Assembly (NCBI RefSeq): GCF_000485595.1
Contig: NW_014577394.1
Span: forward strand, 114,392-161,802
Source of the DNA: Priapulus caudatus
Taxonomy: Eukaryota; Priapulida; Priapulimorpha; Priapulimorphida; Priapulidae
DNA: 47,411 nt
Direction: 5' to 3'
How positions within the stretch are numbered: the stretch's first letter is position 1; each line of letters begins with the position of its first letter. The position numbers and the translations under genes are program-made. Of the stretch, positions 8,185 through 19,800 are shown in pieces. A model generated the notes under the pieces. It saw only the letters and a program-made list of their open reading frames with translations, was not told the DNA's origin and did no database searches.

Positions 8185-8300
8185 GTGTGTGTGTGCTGTG
8201 CGTGTGTGTGTGTTTGTGCTGTGTGTGTGTGTGTGTGGGGTGTGTGTGTGTGTGAGTGCGTGCGTGCGTCGCGTGCGTGCGCTGCGGTGCGTGCGTGGCG
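8088..8300 (+). repeat. (GT)n / GCGT microsatellite at the left edge of the duplicated unit
   Basis: About 160 bases of TG repeats with TGTT and TGCTG interruptions are followed by TGCG units. The duplicated unit begins just to the right, at about 8314. The second copy of the unit is also preceded by a TG/TGCG array (23601-23648). Confidence 0.9.
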
Positions 8301-8305
8301 CGCGT

Positions 8306-8524
8306 AGTGTGTCCTGTGTATGTCATCACGGGGACATTGTCGCTGATTTCCACAGAGTCCATGACACCGCAGTCTGGCATATACCTTAATCCAACTGTTA
8401 TACCAGCGTTTAGGTAACGTATTTTAAGCATGTGGCCGTAAATTGATATGTGGCAGGGCCGACGCGAGGCTATTAATATAATATTTATAATTATGTCAGG
8501 CCGATAGCAATAAAGTAGGTTCAT
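8306..8524 (-). other. Minus-strand open-frame fragment, possible exon or decayed coding sequence
   Basis: Reading leftward, this frame contains NAGITVGLRYMPDCG and VMDSVEISDNVPVMTY, which look protein-like. The ~50 bases encoding the second piece (8317-8366) are identical in copy 2 (23652-23700), while adjoining DNA differs by indels. The frame then runs into the CA strand of the microsatellite, so its left end is not coding. There is no convincing splice donor. It lies exactly at the edge of the duplicated unit, and function is unknown. Confidence 0.2.
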
Positions 8525-8563
8525 GGAGGAATCATGCGAAATTGTAGACTCTATACCAAAGGA

Positions 8564-8674
8564 CTAATCATCCCGTACAACGTAACGGCAGTGCAGACAG
8601 CATTGGCAATTTTGGCCGGGTAATAATGTTATCGTATCGCTTGCAATGTCTACTAAAGCTCTCCGTGTTGACAT
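8564..8674 (-). other. Short minus-strand open frame, cysteine-rich end
   Basis: A 36-codon frame from ATG to TAG begins MSTRRALVDIASDTITLLPG and ends with a CQCCLHC cluster. The copy 2 counterpart (~23890-23995) keeps the sequence but loses the frame through single-base deletions. It may be a chance frame or a remnant of an old coding sequence; other minus-strand frames nearby (8872-9102) point the same way. I do not recognise it. Confidence 0.15.
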
Positions 8675-11600
8675 TTGGCAACTGTTTCTGACAGGATTGT
8701 GATTTAAAGACCAGCGTAGTGGCAGAGGTTTACTAAACCTATAGAATTTAAACAGATGCTTTCTATATAGCTGCCAGAAGCCTCATAAGCGCGGGATTCC
8801 ATGTGGCGCTTTAAGCAGACTAATAATATGCACACATGAGCCACCTGAAGCGGTCCATTGTGTCCTAACCCTTAGCACCGTGTATTCTCCGCGACGCGCC
8901 GCGCGAATTGCATCTTCGGCAGTAGTAACGCTTCGTCTAAGATTGCGCTATTTGTCGAAACGAGGCCTGTATAGGCTGACGAACCGATTAATATCCATTT
9001 CATCAGTACTCGGAATTTGTCTGCGTCTAACCCTAGGCCCGACTGGTTCGTCTGCATTTGTGAAGTCTGATGTCGGTTGATCCATTGAGTGCGTCCTTTC
9101 AAATAATTCTTCCTATATATATATATATATATATAGGGCCTATATGTATATATATATCATATCTGTACGGTTATATCACCGTTCGCATACAACTAACTAT
9201 TTGTGTGAATAATAAATATATCCTTTTATAATCATTTTCGATATGCATTTTTATTCCTCGCTGGTTTGTGAGATGGACTTAGTGACGTATACTGATTTAT
9301 TCGACGTGATTCTCATGGAGAAATTGAATATCATCCCACTAGCTGATCATATTCGAATTACGCAAATATCGGACTATATTCTCCTTTCTGACTCACAATT
9401 CATAAATATTGATTTTTTCTTAATTCAATTTTTGCTGAATTCTAAATTTGCCGACTGATTGTACGTATAAGTGTTTTGTAATATTAATCCTCCAGTTGTT
9501 GATTTACTTATCTAGACAAGTTTGTTAGTTTACAATCGTGGCAGATAGTTTGCGCTGTCTTTCGGAATAACAGTGCACATTGATTTATATTTATCCAATA
9601 CACTATATCTATACGTCATCTAACCACTAACCCAAATCTTAACCATCTATCTTCGTACGGATAAACTAACGCTTTACTAATCGTCGCTGTTTCTCAAGTG
9701 CATCGACCTTCGCTGGCCATCTAAGATGCATTCTGCGACATCTCCTCAAAAGCGCGAAAATGCACTTAACGACGGGCGCATCGAATTGACATCTTATGAG
9801 AGCGCGCGCTAAATATAGCAGCATCTCGGCGGTCGCGCTTTTATTTCCGGCGAGAGTAAAAGATATTTTAATTTAAATCGCAGAGCCTTTGCTGTCCGGC
9901 GCATCGCGGCTCGTACATCTGGCCCGCGGCGGCTCGTCTGCACAAAAGCGCGGCGTCGCGAGGGAATCGATTGCGGCGAAAAGGTCGAAGATAAATTCGC
10001 CTGATTTGTCAAAACTGTCTTAATTGTTAATACGCGCGGTGCGAACCGCGGCCGACCGTTGACCATGCCCTAGCGTCGCAAATCTATGCTAAAGTACAGT
10101 ACTCGCCGCGATGAGCTGACCGATCTATTATACCATATACGATCATCTGCAATTCGTAAGCCGTTACCATGCCTTCGCGGTTGCCGCGTGAGTTGGGTGG
10201 CGGATGCGTGTCATGTACTAGCAACGGAATCGAAGCGGTTCGTCGTCCGTGAAAACCACCTGCCATCAGATTAATGCACAACGTGCCTTTATAGCACGAG
10301 GTATATGCTACAGACACTCGCGAATTACCACATACGCACCGCCGACTGTCGGTGATTTCATTGCGACTGTGAGAAAGGATTAGAAGAAGAATAACGTCCC
10401 GAATGATGCGAACTGCATCCATAGTGTTATACAGCGGATCTACCTTACGGGCGTCCGCGTGTTTATTTATTCATTATTCACGCTAAGGTAGCTCGGCTGA
10501 AACTAGAGGGCCGTGGTCCAGTCTGTCATCAAGCTTTCCAGTCTAGGTTGCGCATAAACGCAGCATGTGTGATTCCAATTAATACGCGAGGATGTGCAAC
10601 CAACAAAAACGGAGAAGCCAGCGCGTCTATGAGGCAATATAAACGGGGCAGGCGACAAACAGTGATGCGTACGTATATGTGCATGCGCGTGGTACACGCG
10701 GTTAAGTCTTGTTTCTGTGTGCGCTTCCTAATCGCACATCTACACTGATGCGAAGCGCTCAGTTTCTTTGTGAAACGTAATTCGTCACGAAATGCTTAAC
10801 CAGGGCCCTATTGTGTGGTCATATTTTGTCTTCACATCATCTGTAAATTGGCCGTAAAAAGCCAGCGAGCGCACGCCGCGACGTCGACAAGACCTACTCG
10901 ATGATCGTCGTGAAACATTGATGTAGGCCGCGTGACAACGAACAATGCCCGCCCACCCACAATGCGTTGACAATGACGACATCGTGTTGACAGAACTGCG
11001 TTGACAAATGACAAAAAGCACGCCGACGCGGACAATCAGACCGTGCCGCGGCGCGGCGCTGCAAATGTGATCGCCTACTGTTCACTTGTTTAACTAAGAA
11101 CGTCATCCTCCTCAGTGCCTCGCGACGCGTCAGTCTGGCCGCTGACAGTTTTACTATATCGCGTAAAGCGGAAAAAAAACGCAAGCGCGTTCAGGGATGA
11201 AGGCATAGGAGACGTAGAGTTGGATATATGTTACGTGACGATCGGCCCATTTTTGACGGCGACTCGAAAATCAGAGCTAAATTTGATTACCGCTGGCTTT
11301 CTATGCGTTATAATCCACGGTAAATTATAATACCGAGAGGCTTTGCACAGCGAGTCTCGCTCTCTAGCTATAGCCACGGCTTTTCAGACTACCGTGTGAA
11401 AAGTAACAACGTCGTTAGCCAGCAGCGTAGGCCATCACGCGCGGCACACGCAAGCCGCCTCGCCGTGCGCTACTGCGCCATTACTGTCGCAGCGCACGGT
11501 AGTTAAATTCTAACCCGCTCTCCTTTCGCTTGCGCCCACGGAGCGATAATGGCACTGGCCGCTCGCGTGACCCGCAAATCGATCGCCTCGTCCATCTCCC

Positions 11601-11989
11601 TCCTACTAACAGACGAACAGTCGATCGTCGGCTCGCAGTGATAACACGCGATCGACAAGTTTTACTGCGGCCTGAGGTCACTTAACGGTGTTACTGCATT
11701 GTCGGCGGCGGTGGCCGGAGCGGGAGTGGAGGGGGCCGCCTAGCCTGCGGGCCAACAAGTACCAGAGACTCGTAAACGCGAGTAATTGCGGCTACTGCGA
11801 GAGAGAGGACGGTTTTACGAGTAAGAAAAGCGGCAGCAGCAGCTCATGTCATGGGGGCGCGTGCTGTCTCATGTGTGCCCGGCGCCGCGCGCGTGGCAGG
11901 AACAGTGACCCCCTCACATGCAACATGTGCTGTAGTCCGGAGGCGGAGGCAGAATCAGCAAAACTATTGCGCTGCTAGCGTCGCCATCT
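8675..11989. other. Left third of the duplicated unit: no confirmed gene
   Basis: Includes a TA microsatellite (9113-9135 and 9150-9160), AT-rich DNA to about 9700 and more GC-rich DNA from about 9750 to 11980. Frames at 8872-9102 (minus), 9243-9458 (plus) and 10084-10422 (minus) have no splice signals and are broken in copy 2. A possible exon at 11740-11820 is listed separately. Confidence 0.4.
11740..11820 (+). other. Possible internal exon followed by GTAAGA donor
   Basis: The plus-strand frame reads SLRANKYQRLVNASNCGYCE and continues to ...TACGA|GTAAGA at 11821; copy 2 has the same donor at 26979. Over 80 bases just before this point are identical in copies 1 and 2, an unusually long error-free block. 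Just upstream of the donor the copies differ by two G-type indels, which shift frame, so the exact reading is uncertain. The upstream acceptor is not clear (CCGCCTAG and GTACCAG are weak). The protein is unknown. Confidence 0.2.
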
Positions 11990-12046
11990 AATATTTTTTT
12001 ATTGTTATTTATTTATTTAATTATTTATTTAATTTATTTATAACAT
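11988..12046 (+). repeat. TTTA/ATTT microsatellite (unit position of the copy 3a/3b junction)
   Basis: Imperfect TTTA repeats. The homologous runs are 27152-27200 in copy 2 and 34266-34326 at the start of copy 3b, where the last junction falls. Confidence 0.88.
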
Positions 12047-12769
12047 ATTACCGTATTTTTAACCTTTTTATGTCTGGCCTGATATCAAATAATGATGAAA
12101 GCAGCAGATTAGTATTATAGAGAATATCGTATAATTCTAGGAATATATGTATAATATATGTTGAGACTTGTCACTACGAAGTCACTGATTGCTATCAATT
12201 GAACTTAATTTGTGTTTGCGGCGGCGCATACGTGGGTGCGTGCGTAGCGTGCGTTGCATGTAGGTGTCTCTATATTGTGTATGATAATGACTGTGTCCGT
12301 TTGGTGGTGATTTAGTAGATAGAATGCCGTACAACTGAAACCATCGTATTACACTCCTCGCTGTTTTTTGCATTCACACGAGTGGTGATGTCACCTAGCT
12401 GCGGACGACGCCTGGCAACCCGTTCAGCGATTGCATTTGCAGATTTCGCCGAGAAGAAGTCGAAGAATAAGAGCTAGTGTCACAGTTGCACGTGGGCTCA
12501 CAGACAGCCGTCTAGCACTTTAGGCACGCTATTCGATTTCATTAAAAATGGAAACTTCGCTCACAGACAGGCGGCTGGCGTTTGTGTGAGCCGGCAATTT
12601 GATATTGCTCATCGTTTTTCCGCGCAGTCAGCTCGAACGCGCCAGCAGCCAAATGCACTGCGCCACAACGAAAATTGCCGTCCGCAGGAAAAGCTAGACT
12701 AGTAAACAAGGCTAATCAGTTAAGGGGAGAGACGCAGAAAGCTAGGAGAAGAGAAACGTGAGCGAAGAG

Positions 12770-12772
<3 letters not shown>

Positions 12773-12811
<39 letters not shown>

Positions 12812-12850
12812 GAAGAGAGAAGAGAGAAAGGAGAAGAAGGCGAGAGGAGG
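12773..12850 (+). repeat. GA microsatellite, first of unit
   Basis: About 19 GA units followed by GAAGAGAGAAGAG variants. Homologous tracts are at 27908-27990 and 35032-35110. Confidence 0.9.
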
Positions 12851-13429
12851 AGAAATTTTGAAAAGCTCTGGTGATAATGGTCTCGCGGAGCGCTTCCGAT
12901 GTCGCCGGTTTCTGCTACGATGCTCCCATGCTCGCCAGACCTTTCAATTCGGCTTAGGCGACCTCGCAGGAGAATGCGTTGTCACTAGGACTCTCAGCAA
13001 GGCCCTAGACGTGTTTATAGTATACTGAGACACGCCTGAAGCAGATGCCATGACGTCTCACGAGACACCGAGACACACGTAGTGCGACGCTACAAGTGCT
13101 TTTAACTGGACGGTGAGACAGCCCTGAACCATACCCTTTTTTCACATGACACATGTGATGAGGCATGAAGGGCCCCCGAGGAGTCCCCTGAGGAACATTA
13201 AAGAATAAGTATAAAACCGAAATAACGAGCATTACACTTATTGAGGGCCCCACGCAATTTGTCTGTCTTGCACACGTTGGAGACTAGTGTGTCTCACACA
13301 TAGCTAGAAAATTAATATCACCTTAGGTCGCAAATTTTTTCTTTTTTAACGGAATTTCTAAACACAGGTAAATGCGCACACGGTTGGATGATAGAGAATA
13401 GGCGGTATAAGTGGAGAGGATAGATAGAG

Positions 13430-13761
13430 GAAGAGGGCGAGAGAGTGAGAGAGAGAAAGAGAAGAGAGAGAGGAGAGAGAGAAGAGAGAGAGAGAGAAGA
13501 GTGAGATAGGAGGAAGGGAAGAAGGAAGAAAGAAATAAAGAGAGGAGAGATGAAAGAGAGAGAAAGGGAGAAGAGAAAGAAAGCTAGAGAGGAGAGAAGT
13601 GAGCGAGAGTAGAGGAGGAAGAAGAGAAAGAATATATGAAAGAGAGACAAAAAAGAAAGAGAGAGAGAGAGAGAGAGAGTGAGAGGATGAGAGAGAGAGT
13701 GAGAGTGAGAGAGACTCAGAGAGGCGGATGAGAATGAAGAAAGAGATAAAGAGAGAAAGAG

Positions 13762-13798
<37 letters not shown>

Positions 13799-13835
13799 GG
13801 GGAGAGAGAGAGAGAGAGTAAGAAGAACAAGAGCG
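13430..13835 (+). repeat. Long GA-rich tract, second of unit
   Basis: About 400 bases of GA with AAGA, GGAA and AAAG variants. Embedded unique phrases such as AGAAAGCTAGAGAG let the copies be aligned (28550-28950, 32434-32750, 35630-36060). Minus-strand Ser/Leu-rich frames are translations of this tract. The polypurine/polypyrimidine strands could form triplex (H-DNA). Confidence 0.92.
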
Positions 13836-13839
13836 TGAG

Positions 13840-15435
13840 AAAAGAATCAAAGAGAACATAGACGAACCGAGGCCGAATGGTTTATAGCTCCGTTCGCGAC
13901 AGCGCTATACGGCCCGACGCGCGATAAGAGATGTCAGATTCATTACTAATCTGGCGTTACGTGTTTCCGTAACTAACTTGTCAGAGCTCGCACCATGTCG
14001 GTACACCATCGCCTGTGTCTTAGATGCGTGGTCTTCTGCGGCGCCCGCAGCGCCGCGCTGTCCAAGTTGTTAGGCCCGTACCGCGCAGAGACACACTGAA
14101 GAAGAGAGATGAGGCAGAAATGCCCACATCGATGCCAAATGGATCTCAGCGAGAAGAGGCAGCAATTTGACTCGCATCATAATATCACGTTTGCGCCGCC
14201 TCCCCCGTCCCGAATTGTAAGTACAACGATTGGCGCATAGAGTTCGCTTAGCTTGCTCGGGCGGATGCATTTCTGTCTCGCGATATACCTCTTACACGAG
14301 CTGTACATTGAACGATGGTCGCATTTGACACGTTGCTGTACAACGCGTGTGCATGATAGCGTATGGTTAAATTGTGAGACGGCATGGTATATGGCAGTTG
14401 GCTACGTTTTTTGTACGTGTGTAGGCAGCAAATCGCGGGTTTTTTTTTTCCCCGGGCGTCTAATTCTTTGTGTTTGTTTATAACACCGACGAGGGGGAAT
14501 ATAAAATCGCGTTTGCAAGAAGAATGGACATAAAAATGTTGTTTGGTTGATCGCACGATTTGCAAAGCTGCCAGCGTGAACCTTGTGCATGCATAACACA
14601 GGCAGAAATGATCAAGTTGGATGCAAACCACGACCGTAGCAGTAGCAAAAGAAAGGCGATAGATATAAACAGCGCTTCATCTTCATCATACGATGCAACT
14701 CTTCCTCTCCTGCATCTCAATCTATATACATCCATATACAGTACATACTGAGGCGTCTTCCATAACAAACAGGGCTATCTAATGGGCTAGAGAAGAGCTT
14801 GCTAGACTGTAATGTATAGCACACTGTTGTAGAGTGCGAGCTCCAGCGATCACGCGAGCCGCAAATATAGAAAGTTTCTTCTCAAAAATGAACGCTCGAA
14901 GACAATGAACGAACTGGTCATGATAAATATGATGCGGCACACGCGATCTGACGCAGCAGACGAACGCAAAACCTCCATCAGACGGTCAAGCACGCCGTAG
15001 TTCTGAAAATTCACTCGAATAATTAATTAGTATAAGATGTTTTCATCTAACTCGCGACAAACACGTACGTCGGCTTTGTACGCTTTGATCGTGCCCGAGC
15101 TGCACTAGATAATGGTACGAGGATGGGCAGCTGTGCGCGGACGGTGACATCATAATGATGGCTTCAGCTCATCCCTCCGCTTCATCTTCGGCTGCCGTCG
15201 CAAGGACCATGAATGACTGCTAATATTTGCGATTAGTTGTCAACTTCTTTCATCCGCAACCAAAATGAATCCAACGAGTCGGATATATTAAATGGCGATG
15301 TTCATGCATCAGCGTCGTATAGATATAATTCATGTCGTTAATCATCGATCCGCAAAGTCGGCCGAGATAAAAGATGGCACGATATAACGAATAATAAGCT
15401 AGACGACTGATGTCAGGAGCAATGATTTGATTATC
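13840..15435. other. Unit segment without confirmed gene (present four times in the window)
   Basis: This segment is found in all four partial copies: 13840-15435, 28960-30505, 32755-34255 and 36065-37665. No open frame survives in all four and no splice-bounded exon stands out. A poly-T/C run occurs near 14440. Confidence 0.5.
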
Positions 15436-15850
15436 GTGAGATATATATAGAATATAGATATATGTATATATATAAGATATAGTATATATATATATAGATT
15501 AATAATATAACTGTTTGTGGACGCCGAATTCATTACGCTTTAAAAAATCTCTGTTTGTTTACAATATGTGAAATATTGTCGTGACTATAATTCGTTCAAT
15601 TAATCTAAATTGAACATACAAGTCGCACATATAGAAAAGTATAGATAAGCAGATTGCCTCGCTCTAAGAGGAACTAAGAGATAGCTGTGTGGTCATGCTA
15701 GACAGCATTTTATTCCGGCAGTTTTGATGTGCGTGCATGTGCGCGTGTGGCGTGGTTGTGTATTGCTCTGTTTAGTTACACAACGCTAAAAAATCCGGCA
15801 ATATCACTGTGCACATATAAATATTATATCATATATATATATATATATAC
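15436..15850 (+). repeat. TA-rich microsatellites
   Basis: Two TA-rich runs (15440-15500 and 15829-15849) separated by ordinary sequence. The first marks the place where copy 3a ends and copy 3b begins. Confidence 0.8.
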
Positions 15851-17510
15851 GTATTACACTTAGCATTGTGAACTAGACTATACATAATTAATGATGCATA
15901 GTGTAAGAGATGGTGAAGTCGCTAATGCTTAACCCAATGGCTACGGCAAGGAAATTCGTGTGGAGCGTAACGAACAACAAATAATAATCATTGAGCCTGA
16001 TGTAGATATTATATCGAAGAAATATCGTAACTAGTATTTTATTATACGCTTTCTAAGAGATTATGTTCCGTTCGATTCTGGTTAGGTATGCCGTTACTCA
16101 CAGCTATATGACATGTACGTCAGATTTTGGGTATTCTGCGGCTCAGCGATCCAGCTGCAAAACACGCTCATGAAGCGGTGCCTCATGCAATCAAACGGTC
16201 TGTATATTACGGGCCGTTCTGTTCAAATTTCATCTTGTTTTGTTACAAAGTAGTCGTTTTCAATGTCAATCCATCGAGGGCGAGTTGAATAGGCAGCTCT
16301 TAATTTGTTAAAATCGTATATATTCGCCGGTTTTTTAGTTTTCGTTCATCGAAACTGGGCAATTGAAACATATAGACGTTCTTAAAGGCCTCCATTATTT
16401 TATATGCGTAGCTATTATGAGTATGTCGTCGTGTTATGAAGTCGGGAGTCTGGCAGAGAAACAATCGCACGTCTCATTTCAACTTGCTCGGCCGCGCTAG
16501 TATGCGGCAATAGACAGAGTAGAGGCGGCAGCGCCTCCTGCGGCGAAATAATATTGGTTGATTGAATCGAAATCAGTATCCTGGCTGCAGGCGAGCTTGT
16601 CTGCCCGGTGGCGCACTGTTGTCTAGAAGTAAGAGGCTTTACGTATAAAAATATTAACCGACTGCGCAAGATTTGATTGCGGGCGCCGTGTTATCGCGCA
16701 CGAAGCGAATTTTTTAGAAGCTTTGTGCGTGGACGGACTTTCGCGAGTGATATATATCTGCAGTTGCGCAGCAGTGACACACGAACGCTGTCGGGTTTAT
16801 GCGAAATGGAAAATCCGTCTTTATTTGCCGCAATTGCGGGCAGTTTGTAACGACTAGATTTGTGTCGAGCGCTAATCGCTAGTGTGTATTACTTAGAGTG
16901 ACGAACAGTGTGTGTAAAAAGAGCCTACGCCGATGCAGACGAGACTGTACACTGGTGACAGTTTCAGAGGCAAGGGGAGACATCAAGAAGGAGATGCGGC
17001 ATAGCCAAAACTTGTGGCCATGTAATAGAAAGGAAGGAAGAAACGACTCCCTCCTCATGTTGGTTTGCTCGAATAAGAGACAGAAACGCAATAGCGATAT
17101 GTGTAAGAACGCCCAAGACTGTCGGGCTAGTGGGCGTCTTGGGTAGAGGGATGATGGGATTGGTTAATGGTGGCGCATCGGTCGGCGAGAAAACACAATA
17201 ATATTCGCTCCATGATTTCGGTGGCGCATACGTGTCAGTTTAAGGGAAGATGGCTCTTCACCTGATTGGCGCGGCTTGATATAATGGCACTTAAGACTAG
17301 CGGCAATTGAATGTGAGCCATCTCAGCGGGCGCGATCAGACTTATCGCAGTTTGTATTGTCCGCGATGCGAAATTGTTACATCACGCCAAGAAAAAGACA
17401 CCTGCTGTAAATATTATATATATAGATCCCTAACAAGCGGGCTCAAGTGATCTGTAAACGGAAGAAACAAAACCACACTAGATTGGCAAAAAACCGCACT
17501 GAAATCCGCG
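15850..17510. other. No confirmed gene
   Basis: Mixed DNA with a plus-strand frame at 16898-17146 that is broken in copies 2 and 3b. I see no splice-supported exon. Confidence 0.4.
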
Positions 17511-17511
17511 A

Positions 17512-17962
17512 CCACACACACACACACAACACACCACACACAACCCGCACGCACCACGTACGCACGCCAAGCACGCACAGCACAACACGCACGCACGCAC
17601 GCACGCACGCACAACACACACACAACACACACATAATGCAGCACACACGCGAACATAGGCGTGAACATGGATGCGCGCATGTCACGCGCATACTCTCTCA
17701 TCTTTCTCTCTTTATATATATAATATATATATATAGATATATATGTTGTGTGTTGTGGTGTTGTGTGTGTGTGTGTGGTGTGTGTGTGTATTTCGTGTGT
17801 GCTGTGTGCGTGGTGGCGTGGCGTGCGTGTCATGCGTGCGTGCGTGCGTGCGTCGTGCGTGTGCGTGCGTGGTGCTGGCGTGCGTGGTGTTGTAGTGTGT
17901 GGTGTGTGTGTGTGTGTGTGGTGTGTGTGTGTGTGTGGTGTGTGTGTGTGTGTGTGTGTTTG
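17512..17962. repeat. Large inverted microsatellite pair: (CA/GCAC)n – AT centre – (GT/GCGT)n
   Basis: About 125 bases of CA and GCAC repeats (17512-17640) are followed by a 100-base centre containing TA repeats (17714-17745). Then come about 210 bases of GT and GCGT repeats (17748-17962). The two arms are complementary in register over long runs, so a large hairpin is possible. The same order occurs in copy 3b (40270-40790). Copy 2 lacks it: its sequence leaves the unit just before this point, at 32433. Confidence 0.85.
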
Positions 17963-18680
17963 GTTTATACATATATATATGTATTACTATATTTATTTAA
18001 ATCTGCCAATTTAGTAATAGAAATAGCAAAAGTTTGCTAGAAACCTGCTCAGGGGAATTTTTGCAGGCTAAATTCTAAGAAAGTAACGCAATAAGCGATC
18101 GGCAGCCGAACTGTGGCATGATACGGTTGCCAATGGGGAGATCACTGTGTCTCGCTATCAAAATGCTGTTAGAAATCAGCAATTCGAGACTGAGCCACTG
18201 CATGCTTGCTGTTTAAACCCGTTTGTATGTACGCGCCGCTGTAACGCGCTCACTGCAAGCCGATTTAACGCTAGCGAACATATCGACGCATATTTCTATT
18301 AATAATGTAAATGGAGTAACAGGAAAGATATAGACAAGAGACGCAATGCAGGAAAATGGAGAACAAGAGATAGGTTGTCAGAGATCGAGGCGAGAGAGAG
18401 AGAGTGGGAGAGAGAGAAGAAGGCGTCACCCATAACCCGCTTTAAATTCATCAACTCTATATTGATTAACGTCTTTCTGCGAATGTATTCCTATTTTTTT
18501 CCATGAATAACATAATTGATCCCATATTTGGCGTGTACCACACGTGCTTCATCCTGGTAGCCATCATCTCTTCACCACCACACCCGTGTGATTTATACCG
18601 AGTAAATAACTTTGCTTTAATTAAATCACTATAGTAAGCTGTGGTAAAGTATCGGTTACAATATGTAAATATTATCTGTT
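17963..18680. other. No confirmed gene
   Basis: Unit sequence with a short GA run (18392-18420). Present again in copy 3b at about 40790-41510. There is no supported exon. Confidence 0.4.
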
Positions 18681-18682
<2 letters not shown>

Positions 18683-18747
<65 letters not shown>

Positions 18748-18800
18748 CGTGTCGTGCGTGCGTGCGTCGTGCGTGGGCGTGCGTGTGGGCGCGCGTGTTG
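18683..18800 (+). repeat. (TG)n-(TGCG)n microsatellite
   Basis: About 28 TG units followed by TGCG and TGTCG variants. The homologue in copy 3b is at 41514-41625. Confidence 0.92.
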
Positions 18801-19011
18801 TGTGTGTACGTTCGCGGTGGAGGTTCCATACGCGTGTAAGTATGTGGTCCGCTGTCGGCAATACGTTAAATCACTGGTGTGATTCATAACACAGATTACC
18901 ATAGCACGTTCATTCGCGGGCCGCAAGCTGTAACTTGAATAATCCGTATAACTCGTAGTTTGGGCGCGAGAGAAAGAATAGAGGCGAACGCGTGTCTTCT
19001 GTCAAGTCGTG

Positions 19012-19141
19012 ATGGATTGCTTGGCTGCACCGTATCCGCCGCAATACATCTATCTAAGTATCCTCATTCTCTGCCTGTGGACCGCGGCTGTACATGAAAT
19101 GATGCAATGCAAAAGCAATCAATCCGCGCGAAAGTCTATCG
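19012..19141 (+). CDS. Candidate first coding exon of a secreted protein (partial)
   Basis: ATG at 19012 opens 43 codons plus one base, ending at G|GTAAGA (19142), a strong splice donor in phase 1. The protein starts MDCLAAPYPP, then has a hydrophobic stretch IYLSILILCLWTAAV (residues ~13-27), then a polar tail HEMMQCKSNQSARKSI. This has the layout of a cleaved signal peptide with cleavage near residues 26-29. A second ATG does not precede it in frame. The homologous stretch in copy 3b (~41848-41985) is broken by insertions and its donor reads GGTTATG, so only copy 1 is intact. I do not recognise the family and see no second exon. It is the best-supported exon in the window, but chance cannot be excluded. 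Confidence 0.48.
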
Positions 19142-19434
19142 GTAAGAGCAGGTCCTCAGGCAAGGCAAGCCACGACTCCTGGCTGGTCCGCATGTATTAT
19201 TTATTTTACATAGTTATTGCATTTATTTCGTTTGCCATAATTTAATATATATTTGTATATATGTTATTATTTATATGTAATAATTTTGTACATTTTTATA
19301 AATTAATTCATAAATTTGTTATATTCCGATCCGATACAATCTTCACGCTGCACGGACGATATCAATTTTCTATCATGTATTTCTCATAGATATGAGTATG
19401 TAGTTCTTATCGCCATGGTGCGCGCATTCTTTCT
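19142..19434. other. AT-rich putative intron start
   Basis: After the donor at 19142 the DNA becomes AT-rich (19200-19330) and leads into the CT tract. There are no further exons. Confidence 0.4.
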
Positions 19435-19463
19435 CATCTCTCTCTCTCTCTCTCTGTCTCTCT

Positions 19464-19495
<32 letters not shown>

Positions 19496-19664
19496 TCTTC
19501 TCTCTCTCTCTTTTCACACTCTCTCTTCTCTCTCCTCTATCTCTCTCTCTCTCTTTCTTTATCTCTTTCCTCCCTTCGTCTGCCCTCTATCTCTCACTCT
19601 GTTTCTTTTCTTATCTCTCTCTCTCTCTTTCCTCTCTCTCTCTCTGTCTCTCTCTCTTTTCTCT

Positions 19665-19717
<53 letters not shown>

Positions 19718-19800
19718 GCTCTTTTTCTCTGTATCTATTTATCGATCTATCAATTTCCTACTTTATCTCGATATCTCTACTCTATGTCTCTCTCTTTACT
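19435..19800 (+). repeat. CT microsatellite tract
   Basis: About 365 bases of CT with TTCT, CTCC and CACT variants. The orientation is opposite to the GA tracts at 12773 and 13430, so within one unit the polypurine strand switches. In copy 3b the corresponding stretch (42300-43030) is about twice as long and carries ~300 bases of C/G-rich sequence in its middle. Confidence 0.9.

Noticed and set aside
9243-9458. 71-codon plus-strand frame with varied composition
   Set aside because: It is broken repeatedly in copy 2 (24525-24740), AT-rich DNA gives such frames by chance, and no splice signal is present.
13318-13830. 170-codon minus-strand Ser/Leu-rich frame, and its relatives at 28474-28959, 32398-32757 and 35558-35866
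   Set aside because: They are direct translations of GA/CT microsatellites and differ among copies.
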